A stretch of 64,000 nt of DNA from Doris montereyensis (Eukaryota; Mollusca; Gastropoda; Nudibranchia; Dorididae): contig JAXRKP010001519.1 of assembly GCA_037039925.1 (NCBI GenBank), forward strand, positions 41,001 to 105,000, written 5' to 3'. The notes under the pieces are model-generated. The model had not been told where the DNA came from. It made no database searches and saw nothing but the letters and a program-made list of their open reading frames with translations. Every line of letters begins with the position of its first letter. Within the stretch, counting starts at the first letter, position 1. A program made the position numbers and the translations under genes. Below, piece by piece: positions 12,551 through 26,338 of this stretch.

Positions 12551-12706
12551 TTAAGGAACGGACATGTGGCATGTATTTGGTATTTCATTCACAATAGAAG
12601 TAAAGCAATTTTTGACCAGTTGAATTTTAGCTGAGTAAGACATCAACGTATCCAGCATCGAACATATAATGTGGTACACATGGGTTTCTCTTCGACTCAA
12701 TAAGAT
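12551..12706 (-). CDS. Gene 2, exon 4 (C-terminal)
   Basis: Minus-strand exon after a strong acceptor (CTTTCTTTATACAG). It encodes 51 residues, ILLSRRETHVYHIICSMLDT through KNCFTSIVNEIPNTC to MSVP, then TAA at 12551-12553. It starts in phase 0, matching the phase-0 end of the exon at 15065-15207. The composition is a mixed helical protein, not repeat-derived. The family is not recognised. Confidence 0.6.
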   Translation of the reverse strand: MLLSRRETHVYHIICSMLDTLMSYSAKIQLVKNCFTSIVNEIPNTCHMSVP

Positions 12707-13271
12707 CTGTATAAAGAAAGAAAAGGCACTTATGTGAGATAATGTAGAGCACATAATACAAATTTTTTCACAGCCAAATCCATTTATTATCATCATAACT
12801 AATCTACCATAGGAAAAGAAGTGAGAGGCTGTTTGTTTCTCTGAAATAATCAACTGAGACATTTAAGAAAAAACTCAAACCCACCTGTTTTCCACACAGC
12901 TATAAAACCCACACGGATTCATATTTCTCATTGCTGTCATAAATGTAGTTCAGTGATGTCAACTGTCTTTTGTATTATCATCACATGCTTTGAAATATGT
13001 TTGTTATGGACGCGTAACATGTATATTGCATTGGTGTGTGTAAATTCTGTGCATAGGTCTTGATTTATAATGTTTATCCATGTTTGAGCGCTCTGAGCTT
13101 GATATATATCGGGGTGGGGTGCTATACACGAACTATCTATTATTATTATTATTAATTAAACCCCCCCATCTTAGAAGTGATCATAGGGTTCATAACTAAC
13201 ATTACACACAACTGGCTGAATGGGACATTAGATACTTTTAAAAATCAAGAACTTTCATAAATATTTGTATA

Positions 13272-13740
13272 CAGTCACGTCTCGATAATCCAAACACCTC
13301 CGTTCCGACCAATTTGTTTGGATTACATCCAGATTATCAAATCATCGATCAAAGGGACACATTTTGAATCAGCGAAAGCCTTCAGAACTTACAGTTACAG
13401 TAATGAAGACCCAGAGCATTTTACAGGGGACAGAGCACAATGATGCTGTTCTTCACTGGCCAAAACTCTCTCTCTCTCTCTCTCTCTGTGACTTGTGCAT
13501 CAGATATCTTACTATTAATTATTACTATTCTTACAGTAATGAAGGCCTGGTGCATTTACGGGGGATAGAGCACAACGATGCTGTTCATCACTGGCCTGAA
13601 CTTACACTTCATTTACACCACGCCAGAGGAGAAGAAGAAGAGAGAGAAGAGAAAGAGACACAGATAGAAACAAGAAAAATAGCTAAATGGTATAGCTAAA
13701 GTGGCGATAGGAAAGTCGGGCGGGTGGTTTTGATGGACCT
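13272..13740 (+). mobile_element. Truncated TIR element related to 30335-31307
   Basis: Begins after TA with CAGTCACGTCTCGATAATCC and continues with text shared with the element at 30335, including AAAGGGACACATTTTGAATC and ACTTGTGCATC. An internal segment of about 60 bases (from TAATGAAG through the ACGATGCTGTTCATCACTGG text) occurs twice, at about 13400 and 13537. The matching right end is absent. Confidence 0.6.
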
Positions 13741-14582
13741 TTAAAGAGTTGGATCTGTCGTAGAATTGATAGAATAATGAGAAATTAATGTGACACGTGG
13801 AGGGGAATAATTGCCAACGCTATGCTGCAAGACATTTCATTGAATTGAAGCTCTCACATATGAAGGTTGAAAGCAAAAAGTGATAGGAATGTATTGGTAA
13901 AGGAAAATTGGGAGGGACGTATACCTCTTTTCTTTAACATAATGCAAACCTTTCATTGTGACCATAAACTGAACAATTGAATTACTGAAATGTTCGAAAA
14001 GAGGGTAAATTTAGTTTGCCCAAATAAGTTGATTGCTCAAGTCTTAATCTCAAATAAAGCTGTACATGTATCTCTACTCATCAATTCAAAAGTGTTTGCT
14101 TTTTTTCCCCAGTAAAATATTATAACTCGTGTTTCATCTGGATATCTTGTTTCTTTATTAACTCATTCACTACCGTTTCCAGATCCCGTCAATAGACTGT
14201 TGGCTGCCAAACCCAACATCTGTCAGTATTGATTTTCCTATTTTTTCCTACTAGTTCCCAATATCTTTCGGCATCTCTCACACTCACACATGTAGTTGCA
14301 TCATTTGTACGGAGACAGGACATAAAATTATTCTCAGGTAGTGACTTTTGCCAGAAATTAAGAGTAAACGGACACAGCTCTAGTAGTTAATAATTACTTT
14401 CAACCAAGGAATTAGCTCTTAATTAATCTAAAAGTGAATCTGATTCTCAATCATCAGATACTAATCTTTATGATGTTATCTCATCTAGAAAGAAGTCAAA
14501 CATTAGGTGTACACCTTAGTCTAAATCTACTACCGATACAGTTTAAGGAGATATGTCATTCACTAGAAAAAAAGGGTTTTAT

Positions 14583-14601
14583 CCCCCCCCCCCCCCCCCC
14601 C
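14583..14601. repeat. Poly(C) run
   Basis: A run of about 19 C residues, followed directly by a short A run. Length in the assembly is likely unreliable. Confidence 0.8.
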
Positions 14602-15064
14602 AAAAAAAAATGAAACTACCTACATTATCTAAAAAAATAATTTTTCCTGGAAGAGAATGCATTTTTGCATTATGTATCTACCTCAAACAGCACAACTACA
14701 GTGGTTTTTCAAATTATGTATCAAAATACCTGGCAAATCTCAGTCGTCTGAACCAAAAATATCCAGCAGTGAATGAGTTTTAAGACTTAAATTCTCCTAT
14801 CTTCAAACAAGTGCTGTAATATTTGTTAGTGTGTACACTCCTTTACATTAAATTGTTCTTATTCAACACAGATTATTGTCTGAAGTGAACTTTACCTTCA
14901 TCAACATTTATGTTCAAATCATTTGTGATTATGCATTAAAATAATTTTTTTAATTTACATGTTACAATATAAAAGTTTACTAAATAATGTTGACCAATAT
15001 GTCAGTTGACACAAATAAAAAGAAAAAGCACATTATGCACTGCTAATGCTATCCATAAACATAC

Positions 15065-15207
15065 CAAGTGACTGTTTTTGATGATATATTCCATTTCTTC
15101 TGAGGATACATCAGTGACAAGTTTATCCACCATAACCAAGACCCGTTGTTCCAGAGATGGTAGGTAAACCACAAAAAGCTGTTCAAGGATGGGGAGAGGT
15201 AGCCAAT
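15065..15207 (-). CDS. Gene 2, exon 3
   Basis: Minus-strand exon with acceptor ATACACTCTCTAG and donor CACTTG/GTATGT. It is 143 bases: two bases completing a split Asp codon, then 47 codons, from WLPLPILEQLFVVYLPSLEQ through VMVDKLVTDVSSEEMEY to IIKNSHL. The incoming phase matches the one-base overhang of exon 2 at 33734, and the outgoing phase 0 matches exon 4. The content suggests alpha-helical repeats. I do not recognise the family. Confidence 0.6.
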
Positions 15208-15779
15208 CTAGAGAGTGTATAAGAAAAAAAACCCACTTAAAGATGGATCTGATGTTCATACCTTCAAAACATGCCAACGCACTAGCTTTACATCATGGAC
15301 AACCTGGCAATGGCAGTGATCTCATTTCAAATATTCCCTTTCAACTTGAGTAAATAATGGCTGTCAAAACCTGCTTAAATTTTTGTAGAGGCACAAAAGT
15401 TAGAAAAGTGGATATACACATTTGTCTTCTCACATAATGAAAAGTAATCAAGCTAGATATTAGCGCTAATCTACCTATAACTTTATTTCTTTTTAAGGGA
15501 GAAAAAATTGATTGAAATTAAAAATAATGCTTGAAAGATCCCCCACCCCACATTTTCGAGGACATATGTATCGCTGTATAGACAAATCGTTTTTCTTGTG
15601 CATGCTAAACTTTCATTACGCTCTAAGCTATGGGACATTTTTGCGAGCATTTCAAACGACCCCAACCTCAACACCTGCTTACTCCAATCTGCAAGCCTAG
15701 CCATCAATATGGCTAGCGAGCACCACTGTCTTCGAAGCAATTTAAAATGATTAAATTAATACAAGAATGAACATAAATT

Positions 15780-15940
15780 CTAAATCCAGATCTAGATCTT
15801 AAGTCTAGATCTAGATCTAGTCTAACATTTTATTATAGATCTAGATTCTAGATCTACATCTAGTTGTACAAACAACCATCAGTGCTTTAGTTAACTCAAC
15901 ATGAATCAGTACGAAACATTTATATTATAGATCTAGATAT
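15780..15940. repeat. AGATCT/CTAGAT palindromic hexamer cluster
   Basis: Repeated CTAGATCTAGATCTAG-type text, self-complementary over each unit. Similar clusters occur near 18170, 24455, 26470, 37169, 41606, 47020, 52705-52800 and 52913. Confidence 0.8.
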
Positions 15941-16383
15941 ATTTGGACAGGTTTGTGATGTTGGGAGATACCACTCAGTCTCAGTATCTTTTAAAAATTT
16001 GGGATAAGAAAGAGCCAAAATATGTATTGTTTCCTTTTGAAAGTAAACATGGCAGTTATTAAAAGGTGTTCAAAAAAAAAGAAGAAACAATTGAAAGACC
16101 TGTTGATTGTTAACTCATTGTTGTCGGTAACCGATATACATAATAATTGCATTTGACAGACCCATGTAAAAATTGCCAAATGGAATAGTCTAGTGGAAGT
16201 ACGGCATGCGACGAAAACGGATTCATGTAATAACAGCAGCACTGGCAGTTACAATATATATTTATAGATTCAACTCACGTAGAGGGGAGGGATGGAAAAA
16301 AATAGATAATATGAGACAATGGTGTGATGTTGGATGTGATGTAAATTCCTTGCTCTGTCCCTGTTTTAAGTCGGAAGTCGAGA

Positions 16384-16780
<397 letters not shown>

Positions 16781-16789
16781 CCGATGTTT

Positions 16790-17850
16790 GAGTGTATGCC
16801 TACTGTATTGGAAAATGCTACTGAAGTACAACGCAGTAGTGGTAGTAGTAGATGTAGTTGTACTGGCAATAGAAGGAGTAATAATAGGGTGGGTTGTTGG
16901 CGGAGTTGCTGATAGGTCCTACTTCTTTTCCTTTCTTTTTCCACTTATTTTATATCTTTTTCTGTTTCATCTGAAATCACCATGAGATCACTGCATATTA
17001 TGGTGGACAGGGAAACTTTAATGCAACAAAGCTATTATTATATAATGCAGTAGGCAGACCTGACAGCACCACACACCCATCTTGGTTCCATTAACCCAGA
17101 ATTACGTAGAGCGAGAGAGGAGGGCGAATTGCATATGAGGATGAAACATATCAACACACAGATTGATGCTTTTGTGTGTGTATGTTTGGTCAAGTCGCTT
17201 GCATCACTTCTAGCGGAGCAGTTAGAACCAAAAAACACCTTGATTGTGCACATTTTGGTAAAAGCATGATACTCGCAGAGGTGAAAGAGCTTTGAAAGAC
17301 GAACAAAATTTGATATAGATAGGCCCACGCTGACAAATGAATATTAAGAGAGTTAGAACCATCTGAAAATGTTGATAAACATTTTATGACATATTTGAAA
17401 TACGGAACACTGCATTGTCATCTGTCACTACTATTTCAACCCTCTTTATTTTGTCATGTCACAAATGCACACACACTTACGCTTATAGTATACACCCATT
17501 CACACACAGACAAAACAAACACAGACACCCGTGTCGAGATCACGGAAAACCGGAAATGATGACGCAGACCCTCCTCTCACCCCCACCCCGTCCCCGAAAG
17601 AACTTTTGACTGAACATAAAATTGTAAGGATTTGTCATCTGTGAAATCTGATTGCATATTAGAATTCAGCAACCTAAATATATCCTAGTCTACGCGTGGA
17701 AATACAAAATTAAGCATTAGGTTGGGAGAAAAACAATTGTTTGTTAGAATTAGTCATATAATCGGATGCGTATTCCTGTGTGTTGAACGTCTAGATCTAG
17801 ATTTACATCCATTTGCCTCCCCCAACGGCAAGCGCAGTGCCAGTGGGCCG
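16790..17850. other. Intronic sequence of gene 2, no firm gene
   Basis: Between the GA microsatellite and the purine satellite. A plus-strand open stretch near 17100-17265 looks slightly exon-like but has no clear acceptor. Nothing else supportable. Confidence 0.4.
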
Positions 17851-18350
17851 TAAACATAGACCGTGCGCAACTTGCGCCACTATCGGCGAGCACAAAAGCG
17901 TGCGTAGTGGTAAACATAAACCATGTATAAGTCCTGCGCATGCGCAATACGGTCTAAACAGTCGGCGCAACGGCGCCGCAACTTGCGCCCATGAAAAACT
18001 GCACAAACACCAGTTACGCACGTATTTTGTCAATGGGGAAATAATAGAAAACAAGAAAATTTTAGTTCTGAATCGAAAATAAAAGAATTTCAACATGAAT
18101 GCTGGTTTTTCTTTCTTTTTTTCTTCCTCTCATGAGTCCTCCTTTTTTTGTTTGTAGGAGTAAAAGCTAGGTCTAGATTAGACTAGATCTAGTTTTTGTT
18201 AAGTTTTTTTTCTTTCAAAATATGCAGATCGATTGCCGTTTAGGGAGGCTCACTATAAAAGCTATTATTCGTCTTGAAAGTAGATCTAGCCATGAATATC
18301 ATGAGACCCAAATACATGTAGATGAAACGATTAAGTAAATTGAAAATTTA
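17851..18350. repeat. Left copy of the satellite-flanking unit, CpG-rich head
   Basis: GC-rich text rich in TGCGCA, including the 12-base palindrome TGCGCATGCGCA at 17935-17946 (the NRF1-type consensus), then ATGGGGAAATAATAGAAAACA and an AGATCT-rich part. The whole segment recurs at 24135-24640 about 6284 bases to the right. The CpG-rich head could be a promoter remnant; that is inference. Confidence 0.7.
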
Positions 18351-21300
18351 AGGTCTTTTTTTTTAAAAAACTTAAACAGGCGAAAGAGACAGAGAAGACT
18401 AGATCTAAACATGTTAGGAAAGGTGGAGAAGAAAAAGACGGAGATATGCGACAATGGCGTGGCAGAAAAAAAAGGTGACAAAGACAGGAAAGATAAAGAA
18501 AGCAAACAAAGATAAAAAGAATGAAGAATCACGTTAGGTGATGAAAAGGCAAAACAATCAGAAAGACGACAAAGACGGAGAAGATGTAAAGAATTACAAA
18601 AGAAACAAAGACAGAGAACTGAAAAGAATTGAAGAAAGACAGAGAAAACAAAAAAATGGAAGAAGTACGAAGAAGAAAAAAAAAAAGAAGATTAACGGCA
18701 AAAGACAGAGAAGATGAACAAATTTAACAAAGATGGAGAAGACTAAAAATTGAAGAAAGACGGTAAAGACAGAGAGGATGAAAAAGCTGAAGACAGACGA
18801 GGAAAAGTGCGGACAAGGCAAAAAAGTTGTAGAAAAGGTACAAAGACAGAAAAGACAAAACAATTGAAGAAAGACGGCAAACATGGAGAAGACGAAAAAT
18901 TTTGAATAAAAACAATAGAGACTAGAAGACGAAAAATTGAAAGAAAATGGAAAAGCAGAAGAACATAGACAAAAGAATTTAAGAGAGACGGAGAAGACGA
19001 TGAAAATTGAATAAAGGCTGAGAAGGAAAAATTGGAAGAATGATAGTATAGATGGAGAAGACGAAAAAATTGAAGAAAGACGGAGAAGAGGAAAAATTGA
19101 AGAAAGAGAGCGGAGAAGCAAAATTAAGAAAGAAGAAAGACGGAGAAGACAAAATTTAACAAAAATAGAAGTTGAAAAATTGAAAAAAGACGGGAAGGTG
19201 AAAACATTGAACAAAACGGAAAGGATGAAAAAATTGAAGAAAGACAGAGAAGACGAAAAAATTGATGAAAATGGATACAAATGAAATAATTGCAGAAAGA
19301 TGGAGAAGACGAAAAAATTGAAGAAGACAGAAAAGATGAAAAAATTGATGAAAGACGGTAAAGAAGGAGAAGACAAAAAATTAAAGACAGGGAAGAAGAC
19401 GGAAAATTGAAGAACATCGACAGAGACGGAGAAGGTGAAAACATTGAAGAAAGAAAAAAAACCAATGAAGATGAAAAAATTGAAGACAGATGAAGAAGGC
19501 GAAAAAATTGAAGGACAGAGGAGACGAAAAAAACTAAAGAAAATCGACAAGGTGGAGAAGACAAAAAAATTAGAAAAATGGATATGAAAAATGGAAGAAG
19601 ACTAGAAAAGATTAAAGATGATAGGAGAGACGGAGAAGACGAAAACATTGGAGAAAAGACAGTAAAAATGTGATTGGAAAAAATTTAAAAAGCGAAAAAA
19701 TTTAAGAAAGACAGAGGAAACAAGAAAAAGAAAAACAACACTGATGGAGAAGACAAAAAAAATTTAAGAAAGATGGAGAAGACTAAAAAATTTAAGAAAT
19801 GAAAGAGACGGAGAAGAAAAAATATTGAAGAAAGACGGTAAAGCCGAAGAAGATGAAAAAATTAAAGAGACAGAAAAGATGAAAAATGGAAGACAGACGG
19901 AGAAGACGAAAAATTTAAGAAAGACAAACCAAAAAACTAAAAATGTAGAAAGATGGATAAAGACAAAAAATTTGAAGAGAGACGGTAAAGAAGGTGAAGA
20001 CAAAAAAATTGAAGACAGATGGAAAATGAGATTAAAAAATTGAAGAAGACAGCAAAGACGAAAAAAAAATGATGAAAGACAGTAAAAAGGACAAGACAAA
20101 AGAAATTGAAGACAGGTGGAAAGATTGAAGAAAAATTGACAGAGGTGGAGAAAATCTAAAAACATTGAAGAAAGGTGGAAAAGACACAAGAAGAGATGAA
20201 GAAAAATTGAAAGAGACAGAGAAGACTAAAAATGCAAGACAGTGGGAGAAGGTGACAAAATTGAAGAAAGAAGGAAAAGACGTGGAAAAGAGATCTAGAG
20301 CAAAAACTAAAAAAAATGTAGAAAGATGGAGAAGACGAAAAATTGAAGAAAACATGATAGGAGAAGGTGGAAAAAATTGAAGATCAGAAAGAAGAAAAAG
20401 ATTGAAAAGACAGCAAAGACCAAAAAATTGATGAAAGACGGTAAAGAAGGAAGACAAAATAATTGAAGACAGATGGAAAAGATTGAAGAAAAACAACACA
20501 GAAGGAGAAGACAAAAAAAATGAAGAAAAACAACAGAGAAGGAGAAGACAAAAATTGAAAACAACAGAGAAGAACGAAAAAATTGAAAAACAGACTGAAG
20601 ATGATAAAAGTGAAGAGAGATGAAGAAGGTGAATAAATGAAGAAGGACAGAGGAGACAAAAAAACTAAAGAAAATCAACAGTGACGGAGAAGTGGAAAAA
20701 AAATGTAGAAAGATGGAGAAGACGACAAAATTGAAGAATAACCACAGAGACGGAGAAGACGAAAATATTGAAGAAAGACGGTAAATCCAAGAAGATGAAA
20801 AAAAATTAAAGAGACAGAGAAGACGAAAATGGAAGACAGACGGAGAAGACGAAAAAATTTAAGAAAGACAGCAAAAACTAAAAAATGGAGAAAGATGGAG
20901 AAGTCTAAAAATTGAAAAGAGACGGTAAAGAAGGAGAAGATGAAAAAATTGAAGAGAGACGGTAAAGAAGGAGAAGACAAAAAGATTGAAGACAGATGGG
21001 GAAGATGAAAAAAATTGAAGAAGACAGCAAAGACAAAAAATTGATGAAAGACAGTAAAGAAGGACAAGACGAAAAATTGAAAACAGATGGAAAAATTGAA
21101 GAAAAAAGACAGAGGTGAAGAAGACAAGACATTGAAGAAAGACTAGATGTAGATCGAAGAAGATGAAAAAATTGAAGAGAGACAGAGAAGACTAAAAATG
21201 GAAGACAGACGGAGAAGATGACAAAATTTCAGAAAGAAGGAAAAGATGGAAAATTTCAGAAAGACAGCAAAAACAAAAAAATATATAGAAAGATGGAGAA

Positions 21301-24135
21301 GACAAAAAAATTGATGAGAGACGTAAAGAAGGAGAAGAAAAAGAAATTGAAGACAGATGGAGTAGATGAAAAAATTGATGAAAGACGGTAAAGAAGGAGA
21401 AGACAAAAAAATTGAAGACAAGATGGAAAAATTGAAGAAAACGACAGAGGTGGAGAAGACTAAAAACATTGAAGAAAGACTAGATCTAAAGCCCAAGAAG
21501 ATGAAAAAATTGAAGAGAGACAGAGAAGACAAAAAAATGGAAGACAGACGGAGAAGATGACAAAATTTCAGAAAGAAGGAAAAGACGAAAAAATTTAAGA
21601 AAGACAGCAAAAACTAAAAAATGGAGAAAGATGGAGAAGACAAAAAATTGACGAGAGATGGTTAAGAAGGAGAAGACAAAAAAATTGAAGACAGATGGAG
21701 AAGATGAAAATGAAGAAGACAGCAAAGACAGAAAATTAATGAAAGACAGTAAAGAAGGAGAAGACAAAAAAATTGAAGACAAGATGGAAAAATTGAAGAA
21801 AAACGACAAAGGTGGAGAAGACGAAACATTGAAGAAAGACGGAAAAGCCCAAGAAGATGAATTAAATTGACGAAAAGACAGAGAAGACAAAAATGGAAGA
21901 CAGACGGAGAAGATGACAAAATTTCAGAAAGAAAGAAAAGACGAAAAAATTTCAGAAAGACATCAAAAACAAAAAATATGTAGAAAGATGGAGAAGACAA
22001 AAAATTGATAGGAGACGGTGGAAGAAGGAGAAGACAAAAAAATTGAAGGCAGACGGAGAAGACTAAAAAAAAATTGAAGAAGACAGCAAAGACCAAAAAA
22101 TTGATGAAAGACGGTAAAGGAGAAGACGAAAAAGTGAAGAAAACAGCAAAGACGAAAAAATTTAAGAAAGCAGCAAAAACTAGAAAAATGTAGAAAGATG
22201 GAGACGACAAAAAATTGACGAGACATGGTAAAGAAGGAGAAGACAAAAAGATTGAAGACAGATGGAGAAGATGAAAATGAAGAAGACAGCAAAGACAGAA
22301 AATTGATGAAAGACAGTAAAGAAGGAGAAGACTAAAAAATTGAAGAGACGGAAATATTGAAGAAAAACGACAGAGGTGGAGAAGACGAAAACATTGAAGT
22401 AAGACGGAAAGCCAAGAAGATGAAAAATGGAAGACAGACAGAGAAGATGACAAAATTTCAGAAAGAAGGAAAAGATGAAAAAATTTCAGAAAGACAGCAA
22501 AAACAAAAAATATGTAGAAAGATGGAGAAGACAAAAAAATTGACGAGAGAAGGTAAAGAAGGAGAAGATGAAAAAATTGAAGACAGACGGAGAAGATGAA
22601 AAAATTGAAGAAGACAGCAAAGACCAAAAAATTGATGAAAGATGGTAAAGAAGGAGAAGACGAAAAATTGAAGAGACGGAAAAATTGAAGAAAAACGACA
22701 GAGGTGGAGAAGACGAAAACATTGAAGAAAGATGTTAAAGCCGACGAAGATGAAAAAATTCAAGAAAGACAGAGAAGACGAAAATGGAAGACAGACGGAG
22801 AAGACGAAGCGATTGAAGAAAGATAGTAAAGCCGATGAAGATGAAAAAAAGTGAAGAGAGATGAAGAGGCGAATAAATGAAGAAGGACAAGGGACATGAA
22901 AAAACTAAAGAAAATCGACAGTGATGGAGAATACAAAAAAAATTGAAGAAAGATGGAGAAGACGGAAAAATTGAAGAATAACTAAACAGAGACGGAGAAG
23001 ACGAAAATATTGAAGAATGACAGTAAAGCCGAAGACGAAAAATGGAAGACAGACGGAGAAGACTAAAAATTGAAGAAAACCACAGAGACAGAGAAGACGA
23101 AAATATTGAAGAAAGACGGTAAGGCCGAAGAAGATGAAAACATTAAAGAGAGGCAGAGAAGACAAAAATAGAGGACAGACGGAGAAGACGAAAAAACTTA
23201 AGAAAGACAGCAAAAAAAAAAAATGTAGAAAGATGGAGAGAACTAAAAATGTACGAGAGACAGTAAAGAAGGAGAAGACACAAAAATTGAAGACAGACGG
23301 AGCAGACGAAAAAAATGAAGAAGACAGCAAAGACCAAAAAATTGATGAAAGACGGTAAAGAAGGAGAAGACGAAAAATTGAAGACAGACGGAAAATTGAA
23401 GAAAAACGACAGAGGTAGAGAAGACGAAAACATTGAAGAAAGACGGTAAAGCTCAAGAAGATGAAAAAAAATTTGAAGAGAGACAGAGAAGACAAAAATG
23501 GAAGACAGACAGAGAAGATGACAAAATTGAAGGAAGAAGGAAAAGACGAAAAAAAATTTAAGAAAGACAGCAAAAACTAAAAAAATGTAGAAAGATGGAC
23601 AGAACAAAAAAATTGACGAGAGACGGTAAAGAAGGAGAAGACACAAATATTGAAGGCAAACGGATAAAACAAAAAAAATTGAAGAAGACAGCAAAGACCA
23701 AAAAATTGATGAAAGGCTGTAAGGAGAAGGAGAACAGACGGAAAAATTGAAGAAAAACAACAGAGGTGAAGAAGACGAAACATTGAAGAAAGACGGTAAA
23801 GCTGAAGAAGATGAAAAAATTGAAGAGAGACAGAGAAGACAAAAAATGTAAGACAGACGGAGAAGGTGACAAAATCGAAGGAAGAAGGAAAAGACGAATA
23901 AATTTAAGAAAGACAGCAAAAACTCTAAAAATGTAGAAAGATGGAGAAGACAAAAAGTTGATGAGAGACGGTAAAGAAGGAGAAGACAAAAAAATTAAAG
24001 ACAGATGGAGAAGACGAAAAAACTGAAGAAGACAGCAAAGACGAAAAAATTGATGAAAGACGGTAAAGAAGGAGAAGGGGAAAAAATTGAAGACATGGAA
24101 AAATTGAAGAAAAACGACAGAGGTGGAGAAGACGA
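18350..24135 (+). repeat. Purine-strand satellite array (GAAGACGAAAAAATTGAAG type)
   Basis: Nearly 5.8 kb made of diverged short units such as AAAGACGGAGAAGACGAAAA and AAATTGAAGA. The plus strand is almost all A and G. From about 20 kb onward the units form a higher-order repeat: the landmark GACAAAATTTCAGAAAGAAGG recurs at about 21219, 21559, 21914 and 22448, and its variants at 23520 and 23867. Most spacings are 340-355 bases. Frames on either strand (lysine/glutamate-rich or Phe/Ser/Leu-rich) are interrupted and have no splice context, so it is not a gene. Confidence 0.9.
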
Positions 24136-25610
24136 AAACATAGACCGTGCGCAACTACAGAAGCGTGCGTAGAGTGATAAACATAAACCAAGCTTAAGTA
24201 ACGTGCATGCGCAATGCGGTCTAAAAAGTCAGCGCAACTTGAGCCCGTGGAAAAGCTGCACTAACACCAGTTACGAACGAATTTTGTCAATGGGGAAATA
24301 ATAGAAAACAAGAAAATTTGAGCTCTGAATCGAAAATAAAAAGAATTTCAACATGACTGCTGGTGTTTCTTTGTTTTTCTTCCTCTCATGGGTATTTTCT
24401 TTATTTTTTCTCCTCTCATGAATCCTTTTCTTTGTTGTACAAGTAAAAGCTAGGTCTAGATTAGACTAGATCTAGTTTTTGTTAAGTTTTTTTTCTTTAA
24501 CAATATGCAGATCGATCACCGGTTAGGGAGGCCCACTATAAAAACTATTATTCAAATTGAAATTAAATCTAGCCATGGATATCATGAAACCCAAATACAT
24601 GTAGATGAAAAAATTGAAGTAAATTGAAAATTTAAGGTCTTTCTTTATAAAAAACTTAAAACAGGCGAAAGAGATAGAGAAGACTAGATCTAAACATGTT
24701 AGGAAAGGTGGAGAAGACGAAAAAGAAGGAGAAATGGCGTGGCAGAAAAAAAAGGCAACAAAGACATGAAAGTTAAAGAAAGAAAACAAAGATAAAAAGA
24801 ATGAAGAATCACGTTAGGTGAGGAAATTGCAAAACAATCAGAAAGACGACAAAGACGGAGAAGATGTAAAGAATTACAAAAGACAGCAAAGACCGAGAAC
24901 TGAAAAGAATTGAAGAAAGACGGAGAAGACAGAAAAATGTAAGAAGTACAAAGAAGACCAAAAAAACCCAGAAGATAAACAGCAAAGACAGAGAAGATGA
25001 ACAAATTTAACAAAGATGGAGAAGACAAAAAAATTGAAGAAAGACAGTAAAGACAGAGAGGATACAAAAATCGAGGACAGACAGCTAAGGCGGAGAAGTT
25101 AAAAAAGTTGAAGAAAAGCGACAGAGACAGAGAAGACAAAAAAATTGAAGAAAGACGGCAAATATGGAGGAGTCGAAAATCTTGAATAAAAACGACAGAG
25201 ATGGAGAAGACGAAAAATTGAAGAAAGATGGTAATGCCAAAGAACATGTAAAAATTGAAGAGAGCCAGAGAAGAGGAAAGAATTTAAGACAGACGGAGAA
25301 GACAAATTTTTTAAGAAAGACGGAGAAGACGAAAAAATTGAAGGACAAAGAAGACGAAAAAAATGAAGAAAATCGACAGTGACGGAGAAGACGAAAAAAT
25401 TGACGAGAGATGGTAAAGAAGGAGAAGACAAAAAATGAACAGGCAGCAGAGATGGAAAAGACGACAAAATTGGAGAAAGAAAGAAAAGACGAAAAAATTT
25501 AAGAAAGACGGCAAAGACCAAAAAAAATTGGAGAAAGACGTAGAAGTAGAAGATAAAAAATAGGTAAAGAAGGAGAAGACGACAAAATTCAATAAACAAC
25601 ATGAAGTGTG
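24135..25610 (+). repeat. Second, truncated copy of the satellite unit and its flank
   Basis: Restarts with AACATAGACCGTGCGCAAC and follows 17851 onward in order: TGCGCA-rich head, ATGGGGAAATAATAGAAAAC, AGATCT part, AACATGTTAGGAAAGGTGGA, ATGGCGTGGCAGAAAAAAAA, then purine satellite. The offset is 6284 bases (17858 to 24142). Divergence between copies is modest, mostly small indels. The junction falls in AAACATA text shared by the satellite unit and the head. Confidence 0.85.
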
Positions 25611-25617
25611 ACTGCTT

Positions 25618-25745
25618 ATGCCGCTCCAACTTGTCGTGTGTCGCATCTCCTATGTGAGGGGGTCAAGACCTGTCGCATGTCGCGTGCCGACATGTCGTGA
25701 GCCGTGTGTCTTCCTATGGAAGGTCGGCATTAAAAACGGTGTTCA
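25618..25745. other. TGTCG-rich island
   Basis: A short CpG-rich stretch with repeated TGTCG and CGACATG motifs (TTGTCGTGTGTCGCAT, CTGTCGCATGTCGCGTGCC, GACATGTCGTGAGCC) between the purine satellite and the next GA microsatellite. Function unknown. Confidence 0.5.
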
Positions 25746-25805
25746 CTCAAATTTGTTCCGTTTCTCTAGGATAAAATTTTGCCGCTGCCTTGATGATATA
25801 GAGAC

Positions 25806-26338
<533 letters not shown>

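Noticed and set aside
17038..17328. Exon-like stretch on the plus strand (QIDAFVCVCLVKSLASLLAE) and its minus-strand shadow
   Set aside because: Coherent for about 55 codons and followed by GTAAAA, but there are stops upstream, no convincing acceptor and no recognised family.
18594..19550. 318-codon minus-strand frame rich in Phe, Ser and Leu
   Set aside because: Translation of the pyrimidine strand of the purine satellite. Similar frames arise along the whole array, with no splice sites or domain.
21662..22627. 321-codon minus-strand frame and its plus-strand Lys/Glu-rich shadows
   Set aside because: Same satellite. The frame length reflects lack of T on the plus strand, hence few stops on the minus strand, not selection.
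18350..25600. CRISPR-like array
   Set aside because: Units are degenerate, contiguous and without uniform repeats or unique spacers, and the genome is eukaryotic.
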